Shown: positions 27,779 through 38,052 of the stretch, in pieces
Numbering within the stretch: the first letter of the stretch is position 1
Layout: the number at the start of each line of letters is the position of its first letter
Assembly (NCBI GenBank): GCA_003388505.1
Contig: QQVO01000028.1
Location: 1-64,000, forward strand
Direction of reading: 5' to 3'
Length of the DNA: 64,000 nt
Source of the DNA: Planctomycetota bacterium
GTDB taxonomy: Bacteria > Planctomycetota > Planctomycetia > Planctomycetales > Planctomycetaceae
The notes under the pieces: model-generated
The model's input: the letters and a program-made list of their open reading frames with translations, nothing else
The model's database searches: none
Told to the model about the DNA's origin: nothing
Program-made: the position numbers and the translations under genes

Positions 27779-27903
27779 CACCTACTGCCCTGCCAGGGCC
27801 TGGTTTTCGGGTTGTCTTGACCGCGAATCCACACGAAACCCTGCGGGATTCGTGCTTCCGTGAGAACCGCTCAACCCGAACATCTTGAATTGACGCACCA
27901 CTA
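27779..27903. repeat. Dispersed repeat family C, copy 2
   Basis: Aligns with 5757-5876: shared CCTGGTTTTCGGGTTG-like start, the CACGAA-ACCCTGCGGGA-TTCGTG hairpin, then CTTCCGT, CGCTCAACC and CAATTGACG-like end. Its right end reads AGTAGTGGTGCGTCAATTC on the minus strand, and its first TAG is the stop codon of the DUF3500 gene. Confidence 0.65.
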
Positions 27904-28938
27904 CTCGACCGGCAGGCCGAAGTCGCCGCGCATGTCGCGCCACACGGCGTGAATGTGATTGGCCGGGTTCCCGGCCGCATCGGGCTGCGTGTTGACGAAC
28001 TCGATGACGAATGTCGGCCCCTGCACGCGGTAGTAGTGACCGACCCCCGGTTCGGTCGCGCCCGCCCAGGCGAAATGGACGTCGTCGAATCCGGCTTCCG
28101 CGATCTCCGCGGATCGGACGTCCGCCACCTCCTTGTGCATGGCCTCGATGTAGACGTCGACCAGTTGCTGAAGCAGTTCGCGCTGCGGCTTCGTCAGTTC
28201 CGAGGCAGGGAGTCCGACCGGCGGGGTCTGGGGAGGCTGCGGGCTGCCCGGTTCGCGGACTTCAGCGGGCGCCGTGTCGTCGATGATCACCGTTTTCTGC
28301 TGCTCCCCGGAGAGCATGTTGACGAGGTCGAAGGCAAGTTGTTCCTCGTCGGCCAGCACCCGCGTGCCGACTTCGATGCCGGTCTCGTTCTCGTTTTTGA
28401 CGGTCGCGGGATTGGCACAGTAGACCTGTGGGGTCGATGAGACAATTTCCCCGCCGTCCATGACGAAATTGAGCGAAAGATGGTGGCCTTCCACGCTCAA
28501 GCCCCACCGGTCGTCTGCCGAGGGAACCCCGAAGATCGTGAAGTAGTAGCGGAGAGGATCGCGCAGGAACCGGCTTTCGCCCCCTTCGAGTTCGTTTAGA
28601 AGGGCCTCCAGTTCCATGATCTGGACCGCTTTATCGTAGCCGATCTGGCTGAGAGCACTGCGGAGCAGCTTATGAGCGGCTTCGCGCTGAGGGTCGGACA
28701 TGTCACGAAGCTGGACGCCTTTTCGCTCCTCCTTGGGAATGAAATGCCAGTCGACGCGGTTGGGCGCCTCATAGTCGAGAAGTGCGATCTTCTTTTGATC
28801 GGCGTCCAACGTCCCGATAAACGCGTCGGCATACTCGGCGAGCACGGCCCCCTGACGGGCCTCGATGTAGTAGGTCCAACCGGTGGCCGCGGTGGCCAGC
28901 AGCAGGCCGGCAACGAGAGCAGTGGAAGCGCGTTTCAT
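27901..28938 (-). CDS. DUF3500 protein with signal anchor (345 aa)
   Basis: Exported or membrane-tethered protein of unknown function. The N-terminal helix STALVAGLLLATAATGWTYY is followed by the DUF3500 domain, seen as DWHFIPKEERKGVQLRDM (about residues 62-79), LLRSALSQIGYDKAVQIM, RDPLRYYFTIFG and HHLSLNFVM, with the C-terminal AWAGATEPGVGHYYRVQGP and NHIHAVWRDMRGDF. The family may be enzymatic (conserved His and Tyr residues) but no activity is known to me. The stop codon coincides with the end of a dispersed repeat. The start has no close partner gene upstream. Confidence 0.85.
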   Translation of the reverse strand: MKRASTALVAGLLLATAATGWTYYIEARQGAVLAEYADAFIGTLDADQKKIALLDYEAPNRVDWHFIPKEERKGVQLRDMSDPQREAAHKLLRSALSQIGYDKAVQIMELEALLNELEGGESRFLRDPLRYYFTIFGVPSADDRWGLSVEGHHLSLNFVMDGGEIVSSTPQVYCANPATVKNENETGIEVGTRVLADEEQLAFDLVNMLSGEQQKTVIIDDTAPAEVREPGSPQPPQTPPVGLPASELTKPQRELLQQLVDVYIEAMHKEVADVRSAEIAEAGFDDVHFAWAGATEPGVGHYYRVQGPTFVIEFVNTQPDAAGNPANHIHAVWRDMRGDFGLPVE

Positions 28939-29042
28939 GTCAGTGGCAATCAGATCGAGCTATCGGTGCACGCGGATTTGGAACTTGCCGCGCGTTGAAA
29001 CCGAATCGTACCGGGCCGCGCGCATCGGAACCAGTGTGCCGA

Positions 29043-29765
29043 TCAGTCGTGCGGATGGGCCAGCGGGTCGCCGGGCAAATGAAGCTGGTCCTTGTGGAAA
29101 TGCAGGTCCGGCAGCGCAGTGAGAAGTTTACTCAGCCCGGCGTCGGTGCAGTCCCCGCCGTCGAGGTAGAAAGACTCCAGCCAGGTCATCCGATGCAGGT
29201 GCGTGATTCCGGCGTCCGTCACCGGGACATCGATCAGATGCAGGAAGCGCAGCGACGTCATCCGGGAGACGTGCTCCAGACCGGCATCCGTCACATGCGG
29301 GCTGTGGAACCGCAGCAGTTCCAGCCGGGGAAGTTGCGCCGCGTGCGCGAGACCGGCGTCCGAAAACTCCGCGGCGGGAAGATTGAGCACCGTGAGCGAC
29401 TTTACCGGGGCGATTTGTTCCATTCCCGCGTCGTCAATCGGCGCAACGAGCTTGAGCCGGGACAGCTCCGGGAGACCCGCCAGCACGCGCAGGTCCGCCG
29501 GCGCAAGGCCCTCGGCGTTTCCGACCTCCAGCACGTGCAGCGACTCGCAATCCTCGCGGAGATCGGCCCATTCACTCGCGGTGATCATCTGCCGCTTCAC
29601 GATGATCTGCCGAGAGCGGCCTTGGCGAACTGCTGCCACCTGCTCGCCCCATGATTGTTCTGCGGCTGCCGATTCGCCGGCCGGACGAACGCTGTCCGCC
29701 TGCCGGTGATCGCCGCAACCGGTGCAGACTAAGAACAATATGAGGACCGGCAGTCTGTTTCGCAT
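29043..29765 (-). CDS. Leucine-rich-repeat lipoprotein (240 aa)
   Basis: The N-terminus MRNRLPVLILFLVCTGCGD carries a lipobox (LVCTGC), so the product is probably diacylglyceryl-modified by Lgt (encoded in this window) and membrane-attached. The body consists of about five LRR units of the 'DAGL' type, such as 'VTDAGLEHVSRMTSLRFLHL' and 'VTDAGITHLHRM', the cysteine-containing-like/AMN1-style repeat common in planctomycetes. A ligand-binding role is likely but the ligand is unknown. The receiver-like gene lies 24 bases upstream on the same strand, suggesting one transcript. Confidence 0.8.
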   Translation of the reverse strand: MRNRLPVLILFLVCTGCGDHRQADSVRPAGESAAAEQSWGEQVAAVRQGRSRQIIVKRQMITASEWADLREDCESLHVLEVGNAEGLAPADLRVLAGLPELSRLKLVAPIDDAGMEQIAPVKSLTVLNLPAAEFSDAGLAHAAQLPRLELLRFHSPHVTDAGLEHVSRMTSLRFLHLIDVPVTDAGITHLHRMTWLESFYLDGGDCTDAGLSKLLTALPDLHFHKDQLHLPGDPLAHPHD

Positions 29766-29789
29766 CAGTCAAACAGGGGGCTGCGCACG

Positions 29790-30587
29790 CTACGGGAGGG
29801 AGCGGAGTGCTTGGGCGAGTTGTGTGAAGCCGGAGTCTTTTCTGACGACGACGTCCACGCCGGAGGGGGCGGAGTCCGGAAAACAACTGAGCGCAATGAT
29901 CTGCGCTTCCGGGGACCGCTCGCGAATGGAACGAAGCCCGGCCTGCTGCCGCCGGTTCGGTGGATCGACGTCGATGAAAACTGCATCGAGCTGTTTGTCA
30001 TCGTTCGCCTGACAGATTCTGCAACCCAGACCGGCGAGCGCCGCCTCGAGAGTCTGTTGATAGGCCTGATCGGAACTCTCGACCAGAACGGTCCGGTGTA
30101 CGATCCGGCTGTCGCGCGACTCGATTTCGATCTGCTCGTCGGCGGTCGCCGTGGTCGGGACCGGTTCGGCCGTTCCCTGCCAGACGCGAATCTCACGGGC
30201 GAGCCTCTCCGCAAAGCGGTTGATGGGAACTCGAACAGCAGGCGGCCAGATGGAACGAGTGCGGCCCGCGGAGAGGCACCATTCTCCCCAGCAGACGATC
30301 AACCGAGCGGAAACCGATCGTGCCAGCAGTTCCTGCGCGGCGTCACGGGGAAACTCGTCCGGAAAGGACTGGCAGACCACGATCAGGTCCGCAGAGTCGA
30401 TTTCGGCAGACTGCTCCGCGACCGGGAAGACAAGCCGGACCGGCGTGCACCCGGGCAGTTGATGAGCCAGTTCCGCGCGAACGACTGCAAATTCGGCCGC
30501 GTCGCTGCGTCCCGACAGGAGAATCCGCGGCGAGGGATCGACCGCATTCAGGCCGCTGTTCGCGCCGGGGGAAACGGTCTGCGGCAT
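29790..30587 (-). CDS. Protein with degenerate receiver-like domains (265 aa)
   Basis: The C-terminal half (about 145-265) has the alternating pattern of a response-regulator receiver: RTVLVESSDQAYQQTLEAA, then DAVFIDVDPPNRRQQ (a strand followed by Asp in the phosphorylation position), IIALSCFPDS and VVVRKDSG (Lys near the end). The N-terminal half (PRILLSGRSDAAEF ... LIVVCQSFPDEFP ... RLIVCWGEWCLS) also looks like a Rossmann-type fold. Key acidic residues of a true receiver are not all present, so it may be non-phosphorylated. It shares an operon with the LRR lipoprotein. Function unknown. Confidence 0.55.
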   Translation of the reverse strand: MPQTVSPGANSGLNAVDPSPRILLSGRSDAAEFAVVRAELAHQLPGCTPVRLVFPVAEQSAEIDSADLIVVCQSFPDEFPRDAAQELLARSVSARLIVCWGEWCLSAGRTRSIWPPAVRVPINRFAERLAREIRVWQGTAEPVPTTATADEQIEIESRDSRIVHRTVLVESSDQAYQQTLEAALAGLGCRICQANDDKQLDAVFIDVDPPNRRQQAGLRSIRERSPEAQIIALSCFPDSAPSGVDVVVRKDSGFTQLAQALRSLP

Positions 30588-30620
30588 GGCGTGTGTGCTG
30601 CGAATGCGGTTGGACCGGCG

Positions 30621-30728
30621 AGTGATTCTTCGATCCTGTTATGACAGGTTGGGCGTCACTCGCTCCGCCAGTGCATTGCTCGGGAGACGTCCACTGTGTT
30701 ACGCACTGGCAAAGCCAGTGGCACCCGT
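30621..30728 (-). repeat. Dispersed repeat family B, copy 2 (one end degraded)
   Basis: On the minus strand it reads GGGTGCCACTGGCTTTGCCAG, then GACGTCTCCCGAGCAATGCA and CAACCTGTCATAACAGGATC, matching copies at 27631 and 47814 but lacking the TAGTGG terminus next to the first arm. It lies between the receiver-like gene and the zinc-ribbon CBS gene. Confidence 0.65.
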
Positions 30729-30750
30729 TTGCGAATCCGACTGGGCCCGT

Positions 30751-31266
30751 CTAATCGCTGCGAATGTCGGCGAAGCGGACGGCGAGCAACCGGAGGATGT
30801 CTCTCGAGGAGACGATGCTGACCGGCTTGTCCTCCGCGTCAACGACCGGCAGATGCCGGTAGCCGTTGATCGACATGGTGTGCAGCGCGTAGGCGATGGA
30901 ATCATCAGCTTTCAGCCGCGCCGGCGTTCTCGACATGTGGTTTCCGACCGGCTGTTCCATGGCGGCCGGGTCGGGCGTGATGCGATTGAGGACGTCGCGT
31001 TCGGTGAAGATGCCGGAAAGAACGTCGTCTTCGGTGATCAGGAGGCAGCCGACCTTACGGTCGACCATCGTCTGAATCGCATCGCGAACGATGACCTGCT
31101 GATCGATGCTGAAGGGCGCCTTGGTCGCCAGAACGCTGACCGGGTGAGCGATGATTGACTGCTCAATCTCGCTGCCTGGGATCTGCATCCCGGTGAGGGA
31201 CTGCCCACACTTTTCGCAGGAGTCGGCGCCCGGGATGTTTTCGTGGCCGCAGTCGGGACAATTCAT
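30751..31266 (-). CDS. Zinc-ribbon plus CBS-pair protein (171 aa)
   Basis: Starts with a four-Cys zinc ribbon (CPDC at residue 3 and CEKC at about 17) followed by two CBS domains (about 40-95 and 105-165; for example 'VGCLLITEDDVLSGIFTERD' and 'YRHLPVVDAEDKPVSIVS'). CBS pairs bind adenosyl compounds such as AMP, ATP or SAM and control partner activity. It lies 110 bases downstream of korB on the same strand, and a second CBS pair stands at the head of the same gene series, so regulation of the oxidoreductase by energy charge is a reasonable inference. Confidence 0.85.
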   Translation of the reverse strand: MNCPDCGHENIPGADSCEKCGQSLTGMQIPGSEIEQSIIAHPVSVLATKAPFSIDQQVIVRDAIQTMVDRKVGCLLITEDDVLSGIFTERDVLNRITPDPAAMEQPVGNHMSRTPARLKADDSIAYALHTMSINGYRHLPVVDAEDKPVSIVSSRDILRLLAVRFADIRSD

Positions 31267-31376
31267 GCTGCGCTGCTTTCGAGTTGCGACATCGGCCGCC
31301 CTGCCAACCCCGGCGGACCTGACGCATCGTGACGTGCCGCATCCGAACGATTTCGGCGCTCGCGCCGAGCGGCCGG

Positions 31377-32399
<1,023 letters not shown>

Positions 32400-32495
32400 G
32401 ATGCCTCAATGACCGGCGGAGACGCCGGATTCAATCAAAACGCTGCCGTGATGCACACGATCATTCGCGTCGGGGTGGTTTCAGGAATGAGAACC

Positions 32496-34394
32496 TCAGG
32501 AATTCGACCGGCCCGCCATCTCTTCAATCTTATCGACGATCTCGGTGATGAGAAACGGTTTTCCTTTGATCTTGTTCAGCCCGACGGCGTCGACGAGGAA
32601 CGTCCCGCGCAGAATCGTTCGGAGTTGTCCGGTGTTCAGTTCCGGCACGAGCACCTGCTGATAGCGGGAAAAGATCTCCGCAAGATTCTTCGGGAAGGGA
32701 TTGAGATACCTCAGGTGGCAGTGGGCGACGGAGAGACCCCGTTTCTGACACTGGCGAACGGCGGACCAGACCGCGCCGTAGGTGCCTCCCCAACTGACGA
32801 CGAGCAGGTCGCCCGATTCGGGCCCATTCACTTCCTGCGGCGGGATGCTGTCTGCGATGTTGGCGACTTTTCTGGCCCGCGTCGCGACCATGTGCTCGTG
32901 GTTGTCGGGATCGTACGAGACGTTGCCGGTGACATCGGCTTTCTCGAGTCCGCCGAGCCGGTGCTCAAGCCCGGGCGTGCCGGGAATGGCCCAGGGACGG
33001 GCCAGCCGCTCGTTGCGGAGGTATGGAAGAAAGCCGTCTCCATTGCCATTCGATTCGGTCGGATGGGTGCAGACGATCGGCTTGAGGTCGTCGAGTTTCG
33101 GGATCAACCAGGGCTCTGCGCCGTTGGCGATGTAGCCGTCCGTCATGAGAAAGACGGGCGTCATGTATTCGACGGCGATCCGCATGGCTTCCTGGGCCAT
33201 CGCGAAGCAATCGGCCGGAGACTGGGCGGCCACGATCGGCACGGGGCAGTCTCCGTTGCGGCCGTAGTAGCAGAGATACAGATCGGACTGTTCGGTTTTG
33301 GTGGGCAAGCCGGTGCTGGGACCGCCGCGCTGGACGTTGACGATGACCATCGGCAGTTCGGTCATGACCCCGAGACCGATCGCTTCCCCCTTGAGTGCGA
33401 TTCCCGGTCCACTGCTGGCCGTGACGGCCAGTGCGCCGCCGAAGGCAGCGCCGATAATGGAGGTGGCGGCGGCGATCTCGTCTTCCGCCTGGAAGGTGCG
33501 GACGCCGAAATTCTTGAGCCGGGAGAGTTCGTGGAGGATGTCGCTGGCGGGCGTGATGGGATACCCGCCGTAGAACAGGTCTTTCCCGGCGAGTTTCGCC
33601 GCCGTCGCCAAACCCATGGCGACCGCCTCATTTCCCGTCACCTTGCGGTATCGTCCCGGCGGCAACTCTGCGGGCGCGACTTCGTAGTGAACGGTGAACG
33701 CCTCGGTGGAGAATCCGAAGTTGTACCCGGCCCTGAGCGCACGGAGGTTCGCTTCGGCGATGGTCGGGTTTCGGGCAAACTTGCTGGTGATCCAGTCTTC
33801 GGTCGGTTTGCGGTCGCGATCGTAGAGCCACATGACGAGCCCGAGCGCGAAGAAGTTCTTGCAGCGGTCGGCCTCGCGCTGCGAGAGCCCAAGCCCGTCG
33901 ACGGCGTCGCGGGTCAAGCGGGTCATCGGGACGGAATGCTTGCGAAACGCCGCCAGGTCCGCGTTGTCCGCGGAGAGGGGGTTGCGGTCGTAATGGGCCT
34001 TGGAGAGGCTGCTCTTGTCGAAGGCGTCTTCATTGACGATCAGCGTGCCGCCGCGCTTCAGGTCGCCGACGTTGGTCTTGAGGGCGGCGGGGTTCATGGC
34101 GACGAGCGTGTCGACAGCGTCTCCGGGGGTGTAGATTTCGCCGCTGGAGAAACAGAGCTGATAGCCGCTCACTCCGGCAAGCGACCCGGCCGGCGCGCGG
34201 ATTTCGGCCGGGAAGTCCGGCAGCGTACTGACGTCGTTCCCGAAGACGGCGGAGACGTTCGTAAACTGCGTGCCGACGAGCTGCATGCCGTCGCCGCTGT
34301 CGCCGCAGAACCTGACGACGACGGTTTCCAGCGTTTCAATGGGTTTGTCGTCGACGCCGGTTGTTCCGGACTGTGCTGCATCACTGGCTGACAT
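32496..34394 (-). CDS. korA: 2-oxoacid:ferredoxin oxidoreductase, fused gamma-alpha subunit (632 aa)
   Basis: The N-terminal gamma domain (about 25-215: [40 protein letters not shown]) is fused to the alpha subunit (about 245-630), in which [29 protein letters not shown] and '[16 protein letters not shown]' are typical. Together with korB it forms a CoA-dependent 2-oxoacid oxidoreductase of the two-subunit KorAB type used in some TCA cycles. The ATG at 34394 (MSASDAAQ) is chosen; an upstream TTG (34448) adds 18 unlikely residues. A CBS-pair gene begins the series 109 bases upstream. Confidence 0.92.
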   Translation of the reverse strand: MSASDAAQSGTTGVDDKPIETLETVVVRFCGDSGDGMQLVGTQFTNVSAVFGNDVSTLPDFPAEIRAPAGSLAGVSGYQLCFSSGEIYTPGDAVDTLVAMNPAALKTNVGDLKRGGTLIVNEDAFDKSSLSKAHYDRNPLSADNADLAAFRKHSVPMTRLTRDAVDGLGLSQREADRCKNFFALGLVMWLYDRDRKPTEDWITSKFARNPTIAEANLRALRAGYNFGFSTEAFTVHYEVAPAELPPGRYRKVTGNEAVAMGLATAAKLAGKDLFYGGYPITPASDILHELSRLKNFGVRTFQAEDEIAAATSIIGAAFGGALAVTASSGPGIALKGEAIGLGVMTELPMVIVNVQRGGPSTGLPTKTEQSDLYLCYYGRNGDCPVPIVAAQSPADCFAMAQEAMRIAVEYMTPVFLMTDGYIANGAEPWLIPKLDDLKPIVCTHPTESNGNGDGFLPYLRNERLARPWAIPGTPGLEHRLGGLEKADVTGNVSYDPDNHEHMVATRARKVANIADSIPPQEVNGPESGDLLVVSWGGTYGAVWSAVRQCQKRGLSVAHCHLRYLNPFPKNLAEIFSRYQQVLVPELNTGQLRTILRGTFLVDAVGLNKIKGKPFLITEIVDKIEEMAGRSNS

Positions 34395-34503
34395 GCCGTG
34401 GTTGCTCCCGTTGCTCGCTTCGCGTCTTAAGAATCGTGGGGAATCCAACCTCCGGGCGGCTGGACGGCAGTGCGTCGAGGAGTCTGTCTCACCCGGTGCT
34501 CGT

Positions 34504-34989
34504 TCAGGCGCCCTCTCGTTGACGAACGGTCAACAGCGAATTCTCCGCCTGGTTGTAGACCGTGGCGGCCATCTGTTCGACGAGGAAATTGACCACGGTT
34601 TTGACATCGACAATGCCGGCGGGTTTGTCGTCGGCGTCAACGACGGGCAACCGCCGATAGCCGCCCTGGTCCATGAGCCTCACAGCGTCGAACAGCAAGG
34701 CGCTCTGCGTGAGTGTCTGCGGCGCCGTGGTCATGACCGCGGAGAGCGGCGATTCGACCTTGGAGTCGTCAACGAGCAAACCGAGGAGATCCCGTTCCGT
34801 GATGATCCCCACGATGCGTCCGGCATCGCAAATGAGTGCACTCCCGTGACAGACGGCGCGCATCGCCGCCGCCGCTTCCGCGGCGGTCGCGTCGGGCGAC
34901 AGAATGGGAACCTGCGTCAGCGTCAGTTCACCGACGACTGTTGTGGTGAGCAACTCCCGCAGATCAAATTGCGGCCCGGAATCGGCCAT
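34504..34989 (-). CDS. CBS-domain pair protein (161 aa)
   Basis: Two CBS domains fill the protein (about 20-75, with '[20 protein letters not shown]', and about 85-145, with '[20 protein letters not shown]'). There is no zinc ribbon, unlike the CBS gene at the other end of this gene series. It leads the korA-korB pair by 109 bases on the same strand. Such proteins sense adenine nucleotides; control of the oxidoreductase is inferred from position only. About 600 bp of repeat-bearing DNA follows on the right before the next (divergent) gene. Confidence 0.85.
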   Translation of the reverse strand: MADSGPQFDLRELLTTTVVGELTLTQVPILSPDATAAEAAAAMRAVCHGSALICDAGRIVGIITERDLLGLLVDDSKVESPLSAVMTTAPQTLTQSALLFDAVRLMDQGGYRRLPVVDADDKPAGIVDVKTVVNFLVEQMAATVYNQAENSLLTVRQREGA

Positions 34990-35194
34990 TGCTGTCGTTG
35001 TCGTTTCGCTGCCGTCGATTCACAGTGTGCATGATTCGCAGAGCGCACACTGTTGTTGCGTCATTCTTGCAGGTTCGGTGAAGGTTGCAAAGGTCTTCAA
35101 TCACGATTTCAGTCTGCGGGTCGGGTTTCTCATCGACAGGAACCGCCGCAAGGCGTTGCCGTCCCCGGCCGGGAACCCGGACGAGGCTTCGACG

Positions 35195-35474
35195 CTGTCG
35201 TTGACAGACATCTCTGGATCCCCGTTCGAGCGGCTCTCGGAGAGATTCGAATGGAACACGGATGACCACAGATGGGACCGATTTTCGCTGATTGGTGTCT
35301 TGCGTGTCGACGCCCTGCGCGCCGGAATCGATGGGATCTCGGCGCTGCCGCCCCTTGAGGGATACCCCGGGAAATCCGTGCTGATCCGCCAAGTCCGCGG
35401 AAATCTGTGTCCTGTTCGAGAATCCCCTGGGCCCGGTTTCTCGGGGCCGGGCCCCAGCCGAATTGTTTGTCACT
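35195..35474. repeat. Dispersed repeat family A, copy 2, with 15-bp flanking direct repeat
   Basis: The element starts CTGTCGTTGACAGACATCTC and ends ATTGTTTGTCACT. It is flanked by identical 15-bp repeats GACGAGGCTTCGACG at 35180-35194 and 35475-35489, which look like a target duplication or a pre-existing repeat. It lies in the gap 34990-35601; the bases before and after it show no gene or clear promoter. Confidence 0.7.
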
Positions 35475-35601
35475 GACGAGGCTTCGACGGCGGTCGATTT
35501 CCGCCGCCGCAGGGGCGATTTTTCGCTCATCTTGCCGGAAACGGGCGGTTTTGGGATAACTCCGCGTTGCCGGCCGGCCCACCAGGAACGGTGGCAGGGC
35601 G

Positions 35602-38052
35602 ATGCGCGGCTGCACGACGCCGGCAGACAGGCCGAGGCCGGAGAACCCCCAGCAGGGACGCGCGCGGGACGTGGATCCTCCTTCTTCTCAACTGATCGCT
35701 GCATTGTCGCGGCTGGGCGTTTACCGGCCTCGCGATTTGAAGCGCTGTCGGGGCCGCGTCCGGCGGTTAGCGCGGGATCTGCCGACGTTCGACTCGGTCT
35801 GGATCGACGCTCTGGTGCAGATTCGTCGGCTGACTCCCTACCAGGCGAAGAGGCTGGAATCGGACAGCCCGGAGGCCCTGCTGCTCGGGCCCTTCCGGAT
35901 CTGCGAGCGCGTCGACGGCAACGCGCGGTTTGAAACCTACCGGGCCGTCAATCGCGAAACGGGCCGCCCGATCCTGCTGACCCGATTCGAGCTGGAGCCG
36001 TCGTTTCTCCAGCGCGGTCTGGATCGGTTCCGGACTTATCTCGACCAGTCCCGAGGGCTCAGTTCGCCCTCACTCTGCATCGCATTCGGATGCGCGGCGG
36101 ACGGCGAGACGGTTTCGGCGGCCAGCCGCTGGGTGGAGGGCCCGACGCTTCGCGAGTTGTTGTTGCGCCGCGGTCGATTCCCTCCCGAGGTCGTCAGCGC
36201 GGTCGGCCGTCAGATCTGTGAGGCCTTGGCGACCCTCCAGACGAGGGAGCTTCCTCACGGCGACCTCAGACTGGAAACGGTCCGTCTTGCTCCGGAAGGT
36301 GAGTGCGTGCTGCTGCACGCCGGCCTGCTCGCCTCGCTCGCGGAGGGCCCGTCCATTCATGTCGGACTCCCTTTCGGATGCTATGACACGGTCGCACCGG
36401 AGTTGATCGATTCGCACCGGCCGGCCTCAGCCGCTTCGGACGCATACGCCCTGGGCTGCGTGCTGTGGGAACTGCTGGCCGGACGGCCTCCGTTTCCCCA
36501 CGGCGACCCGCTCGCGAAACTGGCCGCGCACCAGACGCGGTCGGTCCCTGATCTCGAGAACTATGCTCCGGACGCACCATCGCGATTGAGAGCACTCGTT
36601 TCCTCGCTCACCGCGCGCAATCCGGAGGACCGGCCGACCGACTTTCGGCGAATAGCCGTTGAACTCGGACGCCGCCGCACGGCGCGGCGGCGCTTGGCGA
36701 GTTTCCTGGGAACCTTCAAGACCGCGGCCCGCGCACGCAACGCCTCGAATCGGCGTGGACGGAACACCGCTCGAGCGGCCATCACCGCCACAATGCTGCT
36801 CGCCCTGGTGAGTGTCATGCTGCTTGACGCCGGGGCCCGGTCCGAGATGCTCGCTATCGCGGGGCGAGCGCCGGAACAGTTCAAGCGCGAAATCTCGGCT
36901 TTGCTGACACGTGATGACCCGTCGGCGAGCGACGAGGAAGAGTCGGTTGAGGCCGCGCTCTTGCCGTTCCCTGTCGAAATCGTGGACGGAACCATCGAGC
37001 TTGATTCAGCCGGCCCGTATGCCGCCGCCGAGATTGCCGCCGTCGGTCCGCTCACGATTCGGGCCGGCGCTGGTCTGAGGCCGGTGATCGTCATTCGGGA
37101 CGCTCCCCTGCGGGTGTGGGCCGAGAGCCTGATTCTCGAAGGCGTCACGCTGCGCACGGACGATGCCGCGACCTCGCCACAGCCCGCCCCCCGGAATGAT
37201 TCCCGGGTGCTGCTCAAGGTGGACGCGGAACGTTTCGCAACCAAGGCGTGCACATTCCACAACGGCAGTAAGGATGCCGATGGCGTCGCGATTCAATGGA
37301 GGCCGCTCGAAGGTTCGTCCGCCACAGGCCGGCAGATCGTGCTCGTCGAGACGGTCTTCACCGGATCGGCGACATCGGTGCACGTCTTGTCCCTCCCGTC
37401 GACATTCCGGTCCAAGAACGTTCTGAAGTGCGGTGCGGGAGCGTTCCTTGACGTGTCGTCCGATTCGCAGACGACGGGCCGCGAATGGCGGATGGGGCTG
37501 GATCACGTCACGCTGCGGGACGCGACGAGCCTGGTCCGCTGGTCGGCGGCCTCCGCAGACAGCGTCCCGGCTCCCGTCGAACTCTCTCTGGAAGAGTGCG
37601 TCCTCGATCTGCCTGCCGGCGCGGCGGCGATCGTCGAGTTCGCCAATCCGCCGTCGTCATCGCTGTGGCAACAGTTGGTGCGTGTGACAGGTCGGGCTTC
37701 CCTGGTGCGACCCGGCACTGTCATCGCGCGGGTTGCGGATGCAAACGGTGAGGCCGCGCAGCCGCTCTCCTCCGACGGCCTGGCAATCGAGGGTCTGCTG
37801 TCGTCAGAGTTCGAGTTTTCCGGCCCGCCGCTGGGAGATCCCCGGGATTCGATCGTCACGGGATACCACGGCTATGGATTGAGCGAGCAACCGCCCGGCG
37901 CTGACGCGCGGTCGTTACCCTCGGTCAGCATCGATGCCTACAATTCCCGTCAAACCTCCGCGATTGATCCGGGGGACCAGATTCCGGACGCGCCGGGACG
38001 GTTCCCGGCCGGGAGAGCCACTCGCGGAAGACCGACAGCGATGGGCGAATGA
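35602..38052 (+). CDS. Pseudokinase fused to a transmembrane helix and beta-solenoid-like domain (816 aa)
   Basis: Residues about 90-365 follow the protein kinase plan: 'LGPFRICERVDGNARFETYRA' (degenerate glycine loop), 'HGDLRLETVRL' in place of HRDLKPEN, 'VAPELIDSHRPASAASDAYA' (APE segment and the next Asp) and 'GCVLWELLAGRPPFPHGDPL'. The beta-3 Lys and the DFG motif are missing, so catalysis is unlikely. An Arg-rich linker and one transmembrane helix (AITATMLLALVSVMLLDAG, about 396-414) lead to about 370 extracytoplasmic residues with short repeated strands, possibly a right-handed beta helix. The ATG at 38049 of panC overlaps its stop (ATGA), so translation may be coupled. The start is uncertain; a GTG at 35671 is possible. 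Confidence 0.7.
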   Translation: MRGCTTPADRPRPENPQQGRARDVDPPSSQLIAALSRLGVYRPRDLKRCRGRVRRLARDLPTFDSVWIDALVQIRRLTPYQAKRLESDSPEALLLGPFRICERVDGNARFETYRAVNRETGRPILLTRFELEPSFLQRGLDRFRTYLDQSRGLSSPSLCIAFGCAADGETVSAASRWVEGPTLRELLLRRGRFPPEVVSAVGRQICEALATLQTRELPHGDLRLETVRLAPEGECVLLHAGLLASLAEGPSIHVGLPFGCYDTVAPELIDSHRPASAASDAYALGCVLWELLAGRPPFPHGDPLAKLAAHQTRSVPDLENYAPDAPSRLRALVSSLTARNPEDRPTDFRRIAVELGRRRTARRRLASFLGTFKTAARARNASNRRGRNTARAAITATMLLALVSVMLLDAGARSEMLAIAGRAPEQFKREISALLTRDDPSASDEEESVEAALLPFPVEIVDGTIELDSAGPYAAAEIAAVGPLTIRAGAGLRPVIVIRDAPLRVWAESLILEGVTLRTDDAATSPQPAPRNDSRVLLKVDAERFATKACTFHNGSKDADGVAIQWRPLEGSSATGRQIVLVETVFTGSATSVHVLSLPSTFRSKNVLKCGAGAFLDVSSDSQTTGREWRMGLDHVTLRDATSLVRWSAASADSVPAPVELSLEECVLDLPAGAAAIVEFANPPSSSLWQQLVRVTGRASLVRPGTVIARVADANGEAAQPLSSDGLAIEGLLSSEFEFSGPPLGDPRDSIVTGYHGYGLSEQPPGADARSLPSVSIDAYNSRQTSAIDPGDQIPDAPGRFPAGRATRGRPTAMGE

